Positions 51,912 through 60,458 of a stretch of 64,000 nucleotides of DNA are shown here, in pieces. The notes under the pieces were generated by a model. The model was given only the letters and a program-made list of their open reading frames with translations, had not been told where the DNA came from and did not search any database. A program made the translations under genes and the position numbers. The stretch is taken from positions 1,189,600 through 1,253,599 of the forward strand of contig NZ_JAFKCW010000002.1 in assembly GCF_017254835.1 (NCBI RefSeq), read 5' to 3'. Position 1 is the first letter of the stretch, and every line of letters begins with the position of its first letter. This DNA is from Algoriphagus aestuariicola. GTDB lineage: Bacteria; Bacteroidota; Bacteroidia; Cytophagales; Cyclobacteriaceae.

Positions 51912-52935
51912 ATTTTTTGACTGGTCTTGGTTTTTGCCGGAGACATTCAAGACCTACGAATGGGAAAATCCCATTCTACTCAATCTGCTGTGGATTATTC
52001 CCGTGCTGATTCTGATTCGTAAGGCGATCAAATTCCTGAAAAAACCAGTTCTGGAACTTTCCCTTCCCAAGCGGATCACTCGGGGAAACCCATGGACCTA
52101 TCTGCGTCTGGTCCCAACCGGCTTTTTCTTCCTCGCACTGATCGGCATCGTCATCGCCTTGGCACGACCCCAGCGAAGCAATGAGCGGGTGGAGCAGTAT
52201 ACCGAAGGCATCGACATTCTATTGGTTATGGATATCTCTGAATCCATGGATCTTCAGGACTTTACCCCCAACCGTCTCGAGGCCGCCAAAAATACTGCGA
52301 TTGACTTTATCAACGGGCGTTTTGGGGATAGGATTGGCATGGTGGTCTTCGCGGGTGAAGCCTATTCCCTCGCTCCCCTGACTAACGACTATGAGCTGCT
52401 CACCTCGATGATTTCGGATATCTCATTCGATATGATCGAGCCAAAAGGAACCGCCATCGGCTCCGCCATAGCAGCAGGAACCAACCGGATGAAGGAAAGC
52501 GATACGCCCTCCAAAGTAATGATCCTACTCTCTGACGGGGAAAGTAATGCAGGAAATGTCGACCCGCTTTTTGCAGCCCAACTGGCTTCTGCCTTTGATA
52601 TCAAGATCTACACGATAGCGGTCGGAAAGGACGGGATGGTACCCTATGGAACGGACTTTTTTGGCCGCCCCCAGATGGTACAAAGCTACCTTGACGAAAC
52701 GACACTCCGCGAGATCGCACGGATCGGAAATGGGGAATTCTACAGAGCGTCGGACGGAAACACACTACAGCAGGTTTTTGACAGGATAAACACTTTGGAA
52801 AAAGCCGAGATTCTCGAAAACCGCTACAAGGAAACCTCGGACTACTACCGAATTTACTTGTTCTGGGCGATCTTATTCTTCTTAGGCTGGCTTGCCTTGA
52901 AGAGTACTTTCTTCAACAACTTTCTGCTCGATTAG
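51892..52935 (+). CDS. VWA-domain membrane protein, BatA-like
   Basis: 347 aa. N-terminal membrane helices (about 28-44 and 75-92) precede a von Willebrand A domain with the MIDAS motif VMDISESMD, TDYELL-like loop LTNDYELLTSM, and LLSDGESNAGN. A C-terminal membrane helix (IYLFWAILFFLGWLALK) follows. This BatA layout puts the VWA domain in the periplasm. The Bat genes affect aerotolerance or envelope stress in Bacteroides. It is the last gene of a three-gene operon; batB and later Bat genes are not seen. Confidence 0.9.
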   Translation: MREQLAEFFDWSWFLPETFKTYEWENPILLNLLWIIPVLILIRKAIKFLKKPVLELSLPKRITRGNPWTYLRLVPTGFFFLALIGIVIALARPQRSNERVEQYTEGIDILLVMDISESMDLQDFTPNRLEAAKNTAIDFINGRFGDRIGMVVFAGEAYSLAPLTNDYELLTSMISDISFDMIEPKGTAIGSAIAAGTNRMKESDTPSKVMILLSDGESNAGNVDPLFAAQLASAFDIKIYTIAVGKDGMVPYGTDFFGRPQMVQSYLDETTLREIARIGNGEFYRASDGNTLQQVFDRINTLEKAEILENRYKETSDYYRIYLFWAILFFLGWLALKSTFFNNFLLD

Positions 52936-52966
52936 CCTCCCGGGAAACATTCCTGAAAATCATGCC

Positions 52967-52980
52967 CTGACAAAAGTCAG
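52967..52980. promoter_or_regulatory. FNR/CRP-type operator upstream of hemN
   Basis: CTGACAAAAGTCAG: perfect 5-bp arms with a 4-base spacer, the geometry of FNR/CRP-family sites (TTGAT-N4-ATCAA). Its centre is 76.5 bp before ATG 53050. A nearly identical site lies upstream of the cbb3 operon. It could alternatively be a weak terminator for the Bat operon, since TTTTCT follows. Confidence 0.45.
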
Positions 52981-53049
52981 TTTTCTAGCCCATCCTTGTC
53001 AGGGTTTGGTCTGTATAGATTTTCCACCTTGCGTCAAATTCGAGCGCAA

Positions 53050-54408
53050 ATGGCACTATCCCCAGACTTGATCCGAAAATACAATCGGCCTGTACCCCGC
53101 TATACCTCCTATCCAAGTGTACCATTTTGGGAAAACAACGTAACTGAGAGAGACTGGGACGTTTTGGTCCGAAAAGCTTTCGATCAATTCGGAAAGGAGG
53201 AGGGAATCAGTCTGTATATCCACCTCCCTTTTTGCGAAAGTCTCTGCACCTATTGCGGCTGCAATAAGCGCATCACCAAAAACCATCAAGTCGAAACTCC
53301 ATACATTCAGGCGCTATTGGAGGAATGGCAAAAGTACCTAGCCATCTTCCAGTCAAAACCGAAGATTTCGGCGATTCATTTGGGAGGAGGAACGCCCACT
53401 TTTTTTTCTCCAGAATCGCTCAGTTTCCTGATTTCAACTATTCTTGAATCCGCCGACAAAAACGCCAAGAAAGTATTTAGCTTCGAAGGGCATCCCAACA
53501 ATACCACTTACGAACACCTGGCCACCTTGGCGAAGCTCGGCTTTGACCGGGTCAGCTATGGCATTCAGGACTTTGATTTGGATGTCCAAAAAGCAATCCA
53601 TCGAATCCAACCCTTTGAAAAGGTAAAAGAAGCCACCGATAATGCCAGAAACCTCGGCTACAGTTCTGTGAATTTTGACCTGGTCTACGGATTACCACAT
53701 CAAACCTTGGCCACTCTATCGAGCACCTTTGATAAGGTGGAGGAGCTCAAGCCTGAGCGGATTGCCTTCTACAGCTACGCGCACCTGCCTTCGACATTCC
53801 CTGCCCAAAAGAGCTATCACAATTATCTTCCGGATGAAACTGAAAAAAGGGCTTTGTATGAATTTGGAAAAGAAAGATTGCTAGAACTTGGCTACGAGGA
53901 AGTGGGAATGGATCATTTCGCCCTACCCGACGACCCACTTTGTCTGGCAAAAAAAACCGGAGAACTACATCGCAACTTTATGGGATACACCACGCTTGCT
54001 ACAAAGATGTTGTTGGGCTTGGGAGCCAGTAGTATCAGCGATGTCTGGTATGGATTTGCCCAAAACGAAAAATCTGTGGAATGCTATCAGCGGGAGATCG
54101 ACAAAGATAGAATCCCGATCGTAAAAGGCCATCATCTCTCCGAATTCGACCTCGGAGTCCGGCAAGTCATCTTGAATTTGATCTGCAGGGGAGAAGCCGA
54201 AGTCCCATTCTCCATCTGGGATCAACTCCCCGCTTCGAGTCTTGAATCAATCCGGGAGATGGAAAATGAAGAATTGCTGAACTCCACCGGACTACACATA
54301 CAGATCTCTGAGGAAGGGATGGGTGTAGTGCGTAACGTTTGCTCCCTCTTTGACCTGAGAATGCTAGAGAAGAATGAGACAAAAACCCAGTTTAGCAAAG
54401 CGATCTGA
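53050..54408 (+). CDS. hemN: Oxygen-independent coproporphyrinogen III oxidase
   Basis: 452 aa radical SAM enzyme making protoporphyrinogen IX without O2. Motifs: RYTSYPSVPFW at the N-terminus, HLPFC62ESLC66TYC69GC71 (CxxxCxxC plus the extra Cys of HemN), IHLGGGTPTF (GGGTP), and the C-terminal HemN domain with HRNFMGYTT. ATG 53050 gives the normal start; the upstream in-frame start at 52996 would add 18 residues. The gene sits behind a possible FNR-like site, which fits control by oxygen, and faces the cbb3 oxidase operon. Confidence 0.94.
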   Translation: MALSPDLIRKYNRPVPRYTSYPSVPFWENNVTERDWDVLVRKAFDQFGKEEGISLYIHLPFCESLCTYCGCNKRITKNHQVETPYIQALLEEWQKYLAIFQSKPKISAIHLGGGTPTFFSPESLSFLISTILESADKNAKKVFSFEGHPNNTTYEHLATLAKLGFDRVSYGIQDFDLDVQKAIHRIQPFEKVKEATDNARNLGYSSVNFDLVYGLPHQTLATLSSTFDKVEELKPERIAFYSYAHLPSTFPAQKSYHNYLPDETEKRALYEFGKERLLELGYEEVGMDHFALPDDPLCLAKKTGELHRNFMGYTTLATKMLLGLGASSISDVWYGFAQNEKSVECYQREIDKDRIPIVKGHHLSEFDLGVRQVILNLICRGEAEVPFSIWDQLPASSLESIREMENEELLNSTGLHIQISEEGMGVVRNVCSLFDLRMLEKNETKTQFSKAI

Positions 54409-55113
54409 TCAGCGACACATCGTGATCTCCACTTGTTGGGTACCGTAGTCAAAGACGGCTAGCTCTGGACTCAAACCGGGTATCCCAAGTCCCAAGCCCC
54501 GAAATACAAGCATCACCCCTATCAAAACTCCTAAATATGGGATCAGGCGCTGCAATCGCTGTCTGCGGGCGACTGGAAGAAGGCTCCCCGATACCATCAG
54601 GCCAAGAAGCATCGGAATGGTACCCAAGCCGAAAAAAAACATGTAGACAGCGCCCAAAAGCGGCTCCTGTAAACCCATAGCCACCACGAGTGCCATATAC
54701 ACCATCCCGCAGGGTAGAAGTCCATTCACGAGACCCGTGGTAAAAAATGCCAGCTTACTTCCTGATCTGAGATACCGAGAAAGCCTACCTTTAATCCATG
54801 TTACCAATGTATTGAGGTAGGGAAGGGCAGAAATCTTTTCGGATTTTTTGTAGGCAAATGATAAAAGTACGACCATAAGTCCCATAACTACGGAAAGTCC
54901 CTGCTGTACGCCCGCAAGCGAAAAAGAAAAACCTATGCTACCTACGAGCAGTCCCAATCCTGAATAGGTTAGGCTTCTCCCAAGATTATAGACAATCTTA
55001 TTGAAGAGAAAAGTTTTTGATCCATTGCCGCCTACAGCTAAGGCAATTGGGCCACACATTCCGATGCAATGGAATGATCCCAAAAATCCCAAAACCAAGG
55101 CAGTCCAAATCAT
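54409..55113 (-). CDS. Sulfite exporter TauE/SafE-like membrane protein of the cbb3 cluster
   Basis: 234 aa with about six membrane helices. The N-terminal LGSFHCIGMCGPIALAVGG has the CxxxC, and NGLLPCGMVYMALV has a further Cys-Gly turn. In cbb3 clusters a protein of this type follows CcoGHIS and is suspected in copper handling. ATG 55113 overlaps the FixH stop (TGATG), and the longer upstream start (23 residues more) is rejected for that reason. Last gene of the cbb3 operon. The stop lies at the hemN stop from the other strand (convergent genes). Confidence 0.85.
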   Translation of the reverse strand: MIWTALVLGFLGSFHCIGMCGPIALAVGGNGSKTFLFNKIVYNLGRSLTYSGLGLLVGSIGFSFSLAGVQQGLSVVMGLMVVLLSFAYKKSEKISALPYLNTLVTWIKGRLSRYLRSGSKLAFFTTGLVNGLLPCGMVYMALVVAMGLQEPLLGAVYMFFFGLGTIPMLLGLMVSGSLLPVARRQRLQRLIPYLGVLIGVMLVFRGLGLGIPGLSPELAVFDYGTQQVEITMCR

Positions 55114-55538
55114 CAGAGATTGATTTTCTTTTCCTGGTAAAACTCCACACCATCTTCCGTCCAAGTGAGCTGAACTTTCCAATAGCCGGATTTCAATTGA
55201 CCCAGCGAGACGCTGGTCGTCCCAAGATCCGTGATTTCCAATTCAAACTCTCGATCCAGTCTGGCATCAGACGGACGAAACAGTTGGAGGCTTCCTTTGG
55301 CACCTACTGGCAGATCCAAAAGAATTGACTTGCTCTGAGCATCAAACTGCAAGACTTCACGATCCAAGTTTGCACTTGCAGACTCCCTATCAATTTGATC
55401 TTGGTATTTGATTTCTTTTTCGTAATAATTCTCAGTTACCAGATGGATGTCATCCTGTCTCACTGATATCACCACCAAAGTCATGATAAAGCCCACAAAG
55501 GCAATGATGGTCAATAAAATTCCTTTTCCCCAATCCAT
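55113..55538 (-). CDS. ccoH: FixH/CcoH family protein
   Basis: 141 aa. One N-terminal membrane helix (GILLTIIAFVGFIMTLVVISV) precedes a periplasmic domain with VTENYYEKEIKYQDQIDRE, the FixH hallmark (NYY-x-K-x-x-x-Y-Q-x-x-I-D). A beta-rich end with SGYWKVQLTWTEDG follows. It helps to assemble or stabilise cbb3 oxidase. It lies 5 bp after ccoG. Confidence 0.9.
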   Translation of the reverse strand: MDWGKGILLTIIAFVGFIMTLVVISVRQDDIHLVTENYYEKEIKYQDQIDRESASANLDREVLQFDAQSKSILLDLPVGAKGSLQLFRPSDARLDREFELEITDLGTTSVSLGQLKSGYWKVQLTWTEDGVEFYQEKKINL

Positions 55539-55543
55539 AAGCG

Positions 55544-56974
55544 CTACTGTTTTGGTACTCCTACCGGAGCCATAAAGTTTGTTTCAATTTCGTCAAATCC
55601 CTTACCTTCGCTTGAGAGGCTCAGTGTCACTTTTTCCTGGGGGACTGTCACTTCCGCCTGCCTTCTCACCAAGAAAAATCTACCTTCAAACTTGGTCTGG
55701 GGCTCCAAAATCCATTCCTTCGACCCCACGATCTCCACTTCCATACCATCGGCCATGGCTTGGATATCCACTCGTTGAGGTTCAAAAGTCTTATTGATTA
55801 ACGTGATGTTGTAGAGGTTGGAAACTCTGCCACCCTCCCGCTCTTGAAAGGTCATGCCGGGAAATCGAGTGATAGTTCCCGCCAGTTCATCTCGGGTGGC
55901 AATCAACGCTATAAATCCAGCCACCAACACAGCAAGTACTAACGAATAGCCTTTGACCCTCCCGGTAAAAAGCTTTTGATGGCCTTCCTTTACACTGTTT
56001 TCGGAAGCATATCTAATGAGTCCCGTCGGACGCTCCACCTTAAGCATCACCTCATCGCATGCATCGATGCAGGCGGTGCAATTGACGCATTCCATCTGGG
56101 TTCCGTTCCGGATATCAATCCCGGTGGGACAAACTTGAACACAAAGTCCGCAGTCCACGCAGTCGCCTTTGGGTGGGTTCTCCAGAAAATTTTTGCGAAT
56201 CGGCCCCCGAGGCTCACCCCGCACATAGTCATACATCACGTTGATGCTGTTGTTGTCCAAAAGAACGCCCTGCAATCGTCCATAAGGACATACCACAATA
56301 CAGGCCTGCTCCCTAAACCAGGCAAACACAAAGAGAAACACGCCCGAGAAAGCCGTCAGGCCGAGAAAGCCGGCCATATTTGCCGAAGGGGGCTGCGTTA
56401 CAATTTCCCTCACCTGATCCACGCCAATCAAATAGGCCATCACCAAATGTCCTATGATCAGCGAAAAAATGGCGAAAATGGAGAATTTCAGTCCTTTTTT
56501 CCAAATCTTTTCAGTAGTCCAAGGTCCTTCGTTCAAGGCTCTTTGTTGATTTGCATCACCCTCGATCAGGTATTCCATTTTTCTAAAAACCATCTCCATA
56601 AAAAGCGTCTGCGGACAGGCCCAACCGCACCAAACCCGTCCGAACACCACCGTGAACAGGATCACAAAGACAAACAAAATCAGCAGCAAAAAAATCAGGA
56701 GGTGGGTATCCTGAGGCCAGAATACCGCCCCGAAGATGATGAACTTCCGCTCAAAAATATTGAAGAGCATGTAGGGGCGTCCATCTAACTTAATAAATGG
56801 TCCGGCAAAAAGGATGGCCAGCAAAATCCAAGAGAGATAGGTTCTATAGCGGTGGAAAAAACCCTTGACCTTTTTTGGGTACACCCAATTTCTTTTGCCG
56901 TCATCCCGCACAGACGCCAGTGCGTCCCGGAAGGTCTCCGGGTTTAAGTGGGGATTTTGATTCTTCTTAGCCAT
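55544..56974 (-). CDS. ccoG: Cytochrome c oxidase accessory protein CcoG/FixG
   Basis: 476 aa. Membrane helices precede GRVWCGWACPQTLFMEMVFRKMEYL and CIVVCPYGRLQGVLLDNNS. Two 4Fe-4S ferredoxin motifs follow: CVDCGLCVQVCPTGID and CVNCTACIDACDEVM. A periplasmic Ig-like C-terminal domain (NLYNITLINKTFEPQRV) ends it. It is a membrane iron-sulphur protein that reduces copper for oxidase assembly in other bacteria. It follows ccoP after a hairpin. Confidence 0.95.
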   Translation of the reverse strand: MAKKNQNPHLNPETFRDALASVRDDGKRNWVYPKKVKGFFHRYRTYLSWILLAILFAGPFIKLDGRPYMLFNIFERKFIIFGAVFWPQDTHLLIFLLLILFVFVILFTVVFGRVWCGWACPQTLFMEMVFRKMEYLIEGDANQQRALNEGPWTTEKIWKKGLKFSIFAIFSLIIGHLVMAYLIGVDQVREIVTQPPSANMAGFLGLTAFSGVFLFVFAWFREQACIVVCPYGRLQGVLLDNNSINVMYDYVRGEPRGPIRKNFLENPPKGDCVDCGLCVQVCPTGIDIRNGTQMECVNCTACIDACDEVMLKVERPTGLIRYASENSVKEGHQKLFTGRVKGYSLVLAVLVAGFIALIATRDELAGTITRFPGMTFQEREGGRVSNLYNITLINKTFEPQRVDIQAMADGMEVEIVGSKEWILEPQTKFEGRFFLVRRQAEVTVPQEKVTLSLSSEGKGFDEIETNFMAPVGVPKQ

Positions 56975-56987
56975 AGTGCGACTGGGT

Positions 56988-57015
56988 TACTGCCGGGGGA
57001 AAATCCCCGGCAGTA
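56988..57015 (-). repeat. Hairpin between ccoP and ccoG
   Basis: TACTGCCGGGG and CCCCGGCAGTA form a perfect 11-bp GC-rich stem with a 6-base loop, 11 bp downstream of the ccoP stop and 14 bp before the ccoG start. No T-run follows in the operon direction. It could protect the upstream oxidase mRNA or partly end transcription. Confidence 0.75.
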
Positions 57016-57025
57016 GGTATTTTTA

Positions 57026-57949
57026 CTAGAGCGACGCTACCACTGTGGTACTGTCCGACATCGGCGCCGCTTCTGCCGGAGACGCCGAAAAGGGCTCACC
57101 CTGCGGCGCTTTAGGATTGGCAGGAGTGGTGCCTTTCAGCGTTAGGATGTAGGAGGATACCTGCTGGATTTCTTCCGGACTAAGCTGGTCCTGCCAAGGA
57201 ATCATGCCTTTCTCGATGACACCGTATTTGACCACCGTAAAGACTTCCTTGATCGAACCACCGTGAAGCCAGTACTCGTCGGTAAGGTTTGGCCCGACTC
57301 CCCCACCTCCGTCGGCCGCGTGGCAGGCAGCACAGTTGGTTTCGAATAGGGTCTTCCCAGCACTCACCGCAGTAGCCGACTCATCGAAGACTACGGTGTT
57401 TTCATCGATGGCCGCTGCTTGGTTGGCCTTCCTGAGGTCGGCGGCGATTGCCTCGAGTCTCATCTCCTCCTGATATTCTTCAACTCCCGTGGGGCCATTG
57501 CCCAGCACCGAATAATTGACAAAATAGACTATTGCAAATAGTATGGTACCGATAAACACCCACTGCAGCCAAGGCGGCATAAAGTTGTCCAGCTCGGTGA
57601 TGCCATCGTAGGAATGGTCGCTCATCAGCTTCGCTTTTTCTTCTTTTCCACCCACTGCGTCCACTTTGCCCGTGACATAGCGCTCTTTGAAACTGTCCCA
57701 CCAACGCGGCTCGCTGGCCAGCTCGGGATTTTCTCTTCGAAGCACCTCGGCGATGAAAGACATAAGGTACACCATCAAAACAAGCAGGATAACGATTACT
57801 AGAAGAACCATCCCCAAAATAGTAAGGAGTGTCAATTGCCCCGAATCCATGGCCTGCATCTGGGCAAACCATTCGGAGTTTTCAGTCTGGGCCAAAACCG
57901 GAAATGAGCTCAGGCCAAAAAGAGCAAGTATTGCGAACGTTTTTTTCAT
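57026..57949 (-). CDS. ccoP: cbb3-type cytochrome c oxidase subunit III (CcoP), mono-haem
   Basis: 307 aa. A signal-like segment (LALFGLSSFPVLAQ) precedes a membrane helix near residue 39-68 (LLTILGMVLLVIVILLVLMV), then a linker and a second helix near 129-147. A single cytochrome c domain has C206-AA-CH210 (ADGGGGVGPNL) and a later Met ligand (KGMIPWQDQLS). Proteobacterial CcoP carries two haems; here only one CxxCH is present, as in other Bacteroidota. It overlaps ccoQ by 4 bp. Confidence 0.93.
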   Translation of the reverse strand: MKKTFAILALFGLSSFPVLAQTENSEWFAQMQAMDSGQLTLLTILGMVLLVIVILLVLMVYLMSFIAEVLRRENPELASEPRWWDSFKERYVTGKVDAVGGKEEKAKLMSDHSYDGITELDNFMPPWLQWVFIGTILFAIVYFVNYSVLGNGPTGVEEYQEEMRLEAIAADLRKANQAAAIDENTVVFDESATAVSAGKTLFETNCAACHAADGGGGVGPNLTDEYWLHGGSIKEVFTVVKYGVIEKGMIPWQDQLSPEEIQQVSSYILTLKGTTPANPKAPQGEPFSASPAEAAPMSDSTTVVASL

Positions 57950-58128
57950 GGGTGGCGAGGGTTTGAATCGTTGTCGTCCAAAGGAAGGTTTTCCATGTGT
58001 TTGATATGTTCATGTGGCGTTCTCACCACCCAGATAAAGACTCCCACAAAAAACAGCAGGAAGATGATCAGCGAAATGATTGGGTAGATCTCTATATTTT
58101 CGATAGACCTTAATATTTCTTTATACAT
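57946..58128 (-). CDS. ccoQ: CcoQ-like small subunit
   Basis: 60 aa, with one membrane helix (YPIISLIIFLLFFVGVFIWVV) and a charged tail with HEHIKHMENLPLDDND. It sits between ccoNO and ccoP, the place of CcoQ, and overlaps ccoP by 4 bp. Size and topology fit; no stronger motif exists. Confidence 0.88.
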   Translation of the reverse strand: MYKEILRSIENIEIYPIISLIIFLLFFVGVFIWVVRTPHEHIKHMENLPLDDNDSNPRHP

Positions 58129-58140
58129 GGCTTCAGTTGT

Positions 58141-60276
58141 TTATTGGTTAGCAGCTGTTGGCTTTTGCTTGATATCAGTTCCCAATCGTTGGAGATAGGC
58201 AATAAGCGCGACGATCTCTGTATTCGGGGCAACTTCCACTCCGGCATCTTTCAGATTGGCAACAACTTGGGCCGCCTGTTTTTCATATTCCGCTGTCGCG
58301 GCTAGATCAAAGCCTTCCACATAAGGCACTCCCAATTTTTGAAGTGTTCTGATCTTCGCAGGCAAGTCCGAGATATCCAATTCATTGGTTGTCAACCACG
58401 GATATGGCGGCATCAGAGAGCCTGGGGACATGGAGCGGGGATCCACCATATGGTGGTAATGCCAGCTGTCCGGATATTTTCCACCGACTCGGTGCAAATC
58501 CGGCCCGGTTCGCTTGGATCCCCAAAGGAAAGGTCGATCATAGACAAACTCTCCTGCTTTGGAATACTCCCCATATCGTTCGGTCTCAGAGCGGAACGGG
58601 CGAATCATTTGGGAATGACAGCCCACGCAGCCATTGGCGATGTACAGGTCGCGTCCCTCCAGCTCCAGAGGTGTGTATGGTTTGACGGCAGCAATGGTCG
58701 GCACATTTGACTTGATCAAGAGTGTGGGAATAATCTCTATGGCCCCACCAATCGCTATGGCTACCGTTGCCAGCACCGTGAAAAAGATCGGCTTTCTCTC
58801 CCAGGCTCTGTGCCAAAACTCCCCTGCTTCATGATAGGATCTGGTCAATGCTGGAGCCTGATCCTCTTCCGTTGGTGCGAAGGTCCCCTGCTTTGAAGTC
58901 ATCCACATGTTGTAAACCATGATCACCGCACCGCTCAAATACATCAGACCTCCCAAAGCTCGAAGCATGTACATGGGCACAATCTGGATAACTGTTTCTA
59001 AGAAGTTAGGATAGGCCAACCTTCCTGCCTCATTAAATTCCTTGAGCATCAGGAATTGAGTCAAGCCAGAAACATAAAGCGGAAGCGCGTAGAATATGAT
59101 TCCCAAGGTCCCCAGCCAGAAGTGTGTGTTGGCGAGCTTGGTAGAATAAAGGCTTGTCTTGAACAGTCTTGGCCACATCCAATACAGCATGCCAAAGGTC
59201 AGGAACCCATTCCAACCCAAGCCACCGATGTGAACGTGCCCCACGATCCAATCGGTATAGTGCGCGATCGCGTTCACATTTTTGAGGGAAAGCATAGGAC
59301 CTTCAAAAGTGGCCATCCCATACGCAGTGACGGCTACGACCATGAATTTCAAGACAGGCTCAGTCCGCACTTTATCCCAAGCCCCGCGCAGGGTCAAAAG
59401 ACCGTTGACCATTCCTCCCCAAGATGGGGCAATCAACATCACGGAAAACACTGTTCCCAACACCTGAGCCCACTCAGGTAGCGCAGTATAGAGGAGGTGA
59501 TGGGGTCCAGCCCACATGTAGATAAAGATCAGGGACCAGAAGTGGATGATTGAAAGCTTGTAGGAATAGACTGGCCTATTTGCTGCTTTTGGAAGAAAAT
59601 AGTACATCATGCCCAAAAACGGAGTGGTCAAAAAGAATGCAACGGCATTGTGGCCGTACCACCACTGTACCAGGGCGTCCTGCACGCCGGCATAGGCGGA
59701 ATAGCTTTTGAAAAAAGTAACGGGAAGTTCAAAGGAGTTGAAGATGTGCAACACCGCGACCGTAACAAGAGAGCCAAGGTAAAACCAAATAGCCACGTAC
59801 ATGTGTCGCTCCCTCCGGTTGATTAGGGTACCGATCATATTAGCACCGAAAGCCACCCAAACCAAGGCAATCGCAATATCAATCGGCCATTCCAACTCCG
59901 CGTATTCCTTGGATGTGGTAAGGCCGAGCGGAAGGGTGATAGCGGCCGACAGAATGATCAATTGCCAGCCCCAAAAATGGAACCAGCTGAGGGACTCCTT
60001 CCACATCGGAGTCTTGAGCAAGCGGGGCATGGAGTAGTAGACACCCGCAAAGATGGCATTGCCCACAAACGCGAAAATAACAGCGTTCGTGTGTAGGGGT
60101 CGTATTCTGCCAAACGTAGTGTAAGGGTTTCCCAAATTGGCCTCGGGCAGGAAAAGCTGGGTAGCTGCCAGAAGCCCCACCAGCATCCCTACAAGCCCCC
60201 AGATGACGGTCGCCGCGCTGAAGTACTTGACAATTTTATTGTCATAGTAAAACCGTTCCAAAGTAGAATCATTCAT
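58141..60276 (-). CDS. ccoNO: Fused cbb3-type cytochrome c oxidase subunits I and II (CcoNO)
   Basis: 711 aa. Residues 1-~480 form the CcoN-type haem-copper subunit I with about twelve helices: RPLHTNAVIFAFVGN (haem b His), WYGHNAVAFFLTTPFLGMMYYFLPKAANRPVYSY (CuB and Tyr-type region), HHLLYT and VGHVHIGGLGWNGF (haem His). From about 500 comes the CcoO part with a membrane anchor and one cytochrome c motif, CVGCHSQMIRPF near residue 547-551, and DPRSMSPGSLMPPYPWL (Met ligand). The fusion of N and O is typical of Bacteroidota. It overlaps ccoS by 8 bp. Confidence 0.97.
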   Translation of the reverse strand: MNDSTLERFYYDNKIVKYFSAATVIWGLVGMLVGLLAATQLFLPEANLGNPYTTFGRIRPLHTNAVIFAFVGNAIFAGVYYSMPRLLKTPMWKESLSWFHFWGWQLIILSAAITLPLGLTTSKEYAELEWPIDIAIALVWVAFGANMIGTLINRRERHMYVAIWFYLGSLVTVAVLHIFNSFELPVTFFKSYSAYAGVQDALVQWWYGHNAVAFFLTTPFLGMMYYFLPKAANRPVYSYKLSIIHFWSLIFIYMWAGPHHLLYTALPEWAQVLGTVFSVMLIAPSWGGMVNGLLTLRGAWDKVRTEPVLKFMVVAVTAYGMATFEGPMLSLKNVNAIAHYTDWIVGHVHIGGLGWNGFLTFGMLYWMWPRLFKTSLYSTKLANTHFWLGTLGIIFYALPLYVSGLTQFLMLKEFNEAGRLAYPNFLETVIQIVPMYMLRALGGLMYLSGAVIMVYNMWMTSKQGTFAPTEEDQAPALTRSYHEAGEFWHRAWERKPIFFTVLATVAIAIGGAIEIIPTLLIKSNVPTIAAVKPYTPLELEGRDLYIANGCVGCHSQMIRPFRSETERYGEYSKAGEFVYDRPFLWGSKRTGPDLHRVGGKYPDSWHYHHMVDPRSMSPGSLMPPYPWLTTNELDISDLPAKIRTLQKLGVPYVEGFDLAATAEYEKQAAQVVANLKDAGVEVAPNTEIVALIAYLQRLGTDIKQKPTAANQ

Positions 60277-60457
60277 AGGTTTTTGATTTTTTCGGTTGAT
60301 CTTTTATTGTTTTTTTTGGCTGGTTCTCGAATAGTATCCTCACGGATGGCGTATAGTCGTCGTCAAACTGTCCGCCTTTCATAGCTCTGAAAAAGAGAAC
60401 CAAAAACGTGACTGCCAGAACTAAACTGATGCCTATTAAAAGAAAGATGACTTCCAT
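60269..60457 (-). CDS. ccoS: CcoS, cbb3 oxidase maturation protein
   Basis: 62 aa. One N-terminal membrane helix (IFLLIGISLVLAVTFLVLFF) is followed by FRAMKGGQFDDDYTPSVRILFEN, the CcoS motif (GQFDD). It is needed for haem or copper insertion into CcoN. Lies 1 bp after ccoI and overlaps ccoNO by 8 bp. Confidence 0.92.
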   Translation of the reverse strand: MEVIFLLIGISLVLAVTFLVLFFRAMKGGQFDDDYTPSVRILFENQPKKTIKDQPKKSKTYE

Positions 60458-60458
60458 A

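Noticed and set aside
52967-52980. Hairpin read only as the terminator of the Bat operon
   Set aside because: The stem is only 5 bp with a poor T-run, while a sister site with equal distance to the start codon lies before the cbb3 operon. A regulatory site explains both; a double role remains possible.
55976-56788. Open frame of 270 codons on the plus strand
   Set aside because: Antisense to ccoG, whose iron-sulphur motifs are clear; the frame gives a His/Gln/Asn-rich shadow sequence.
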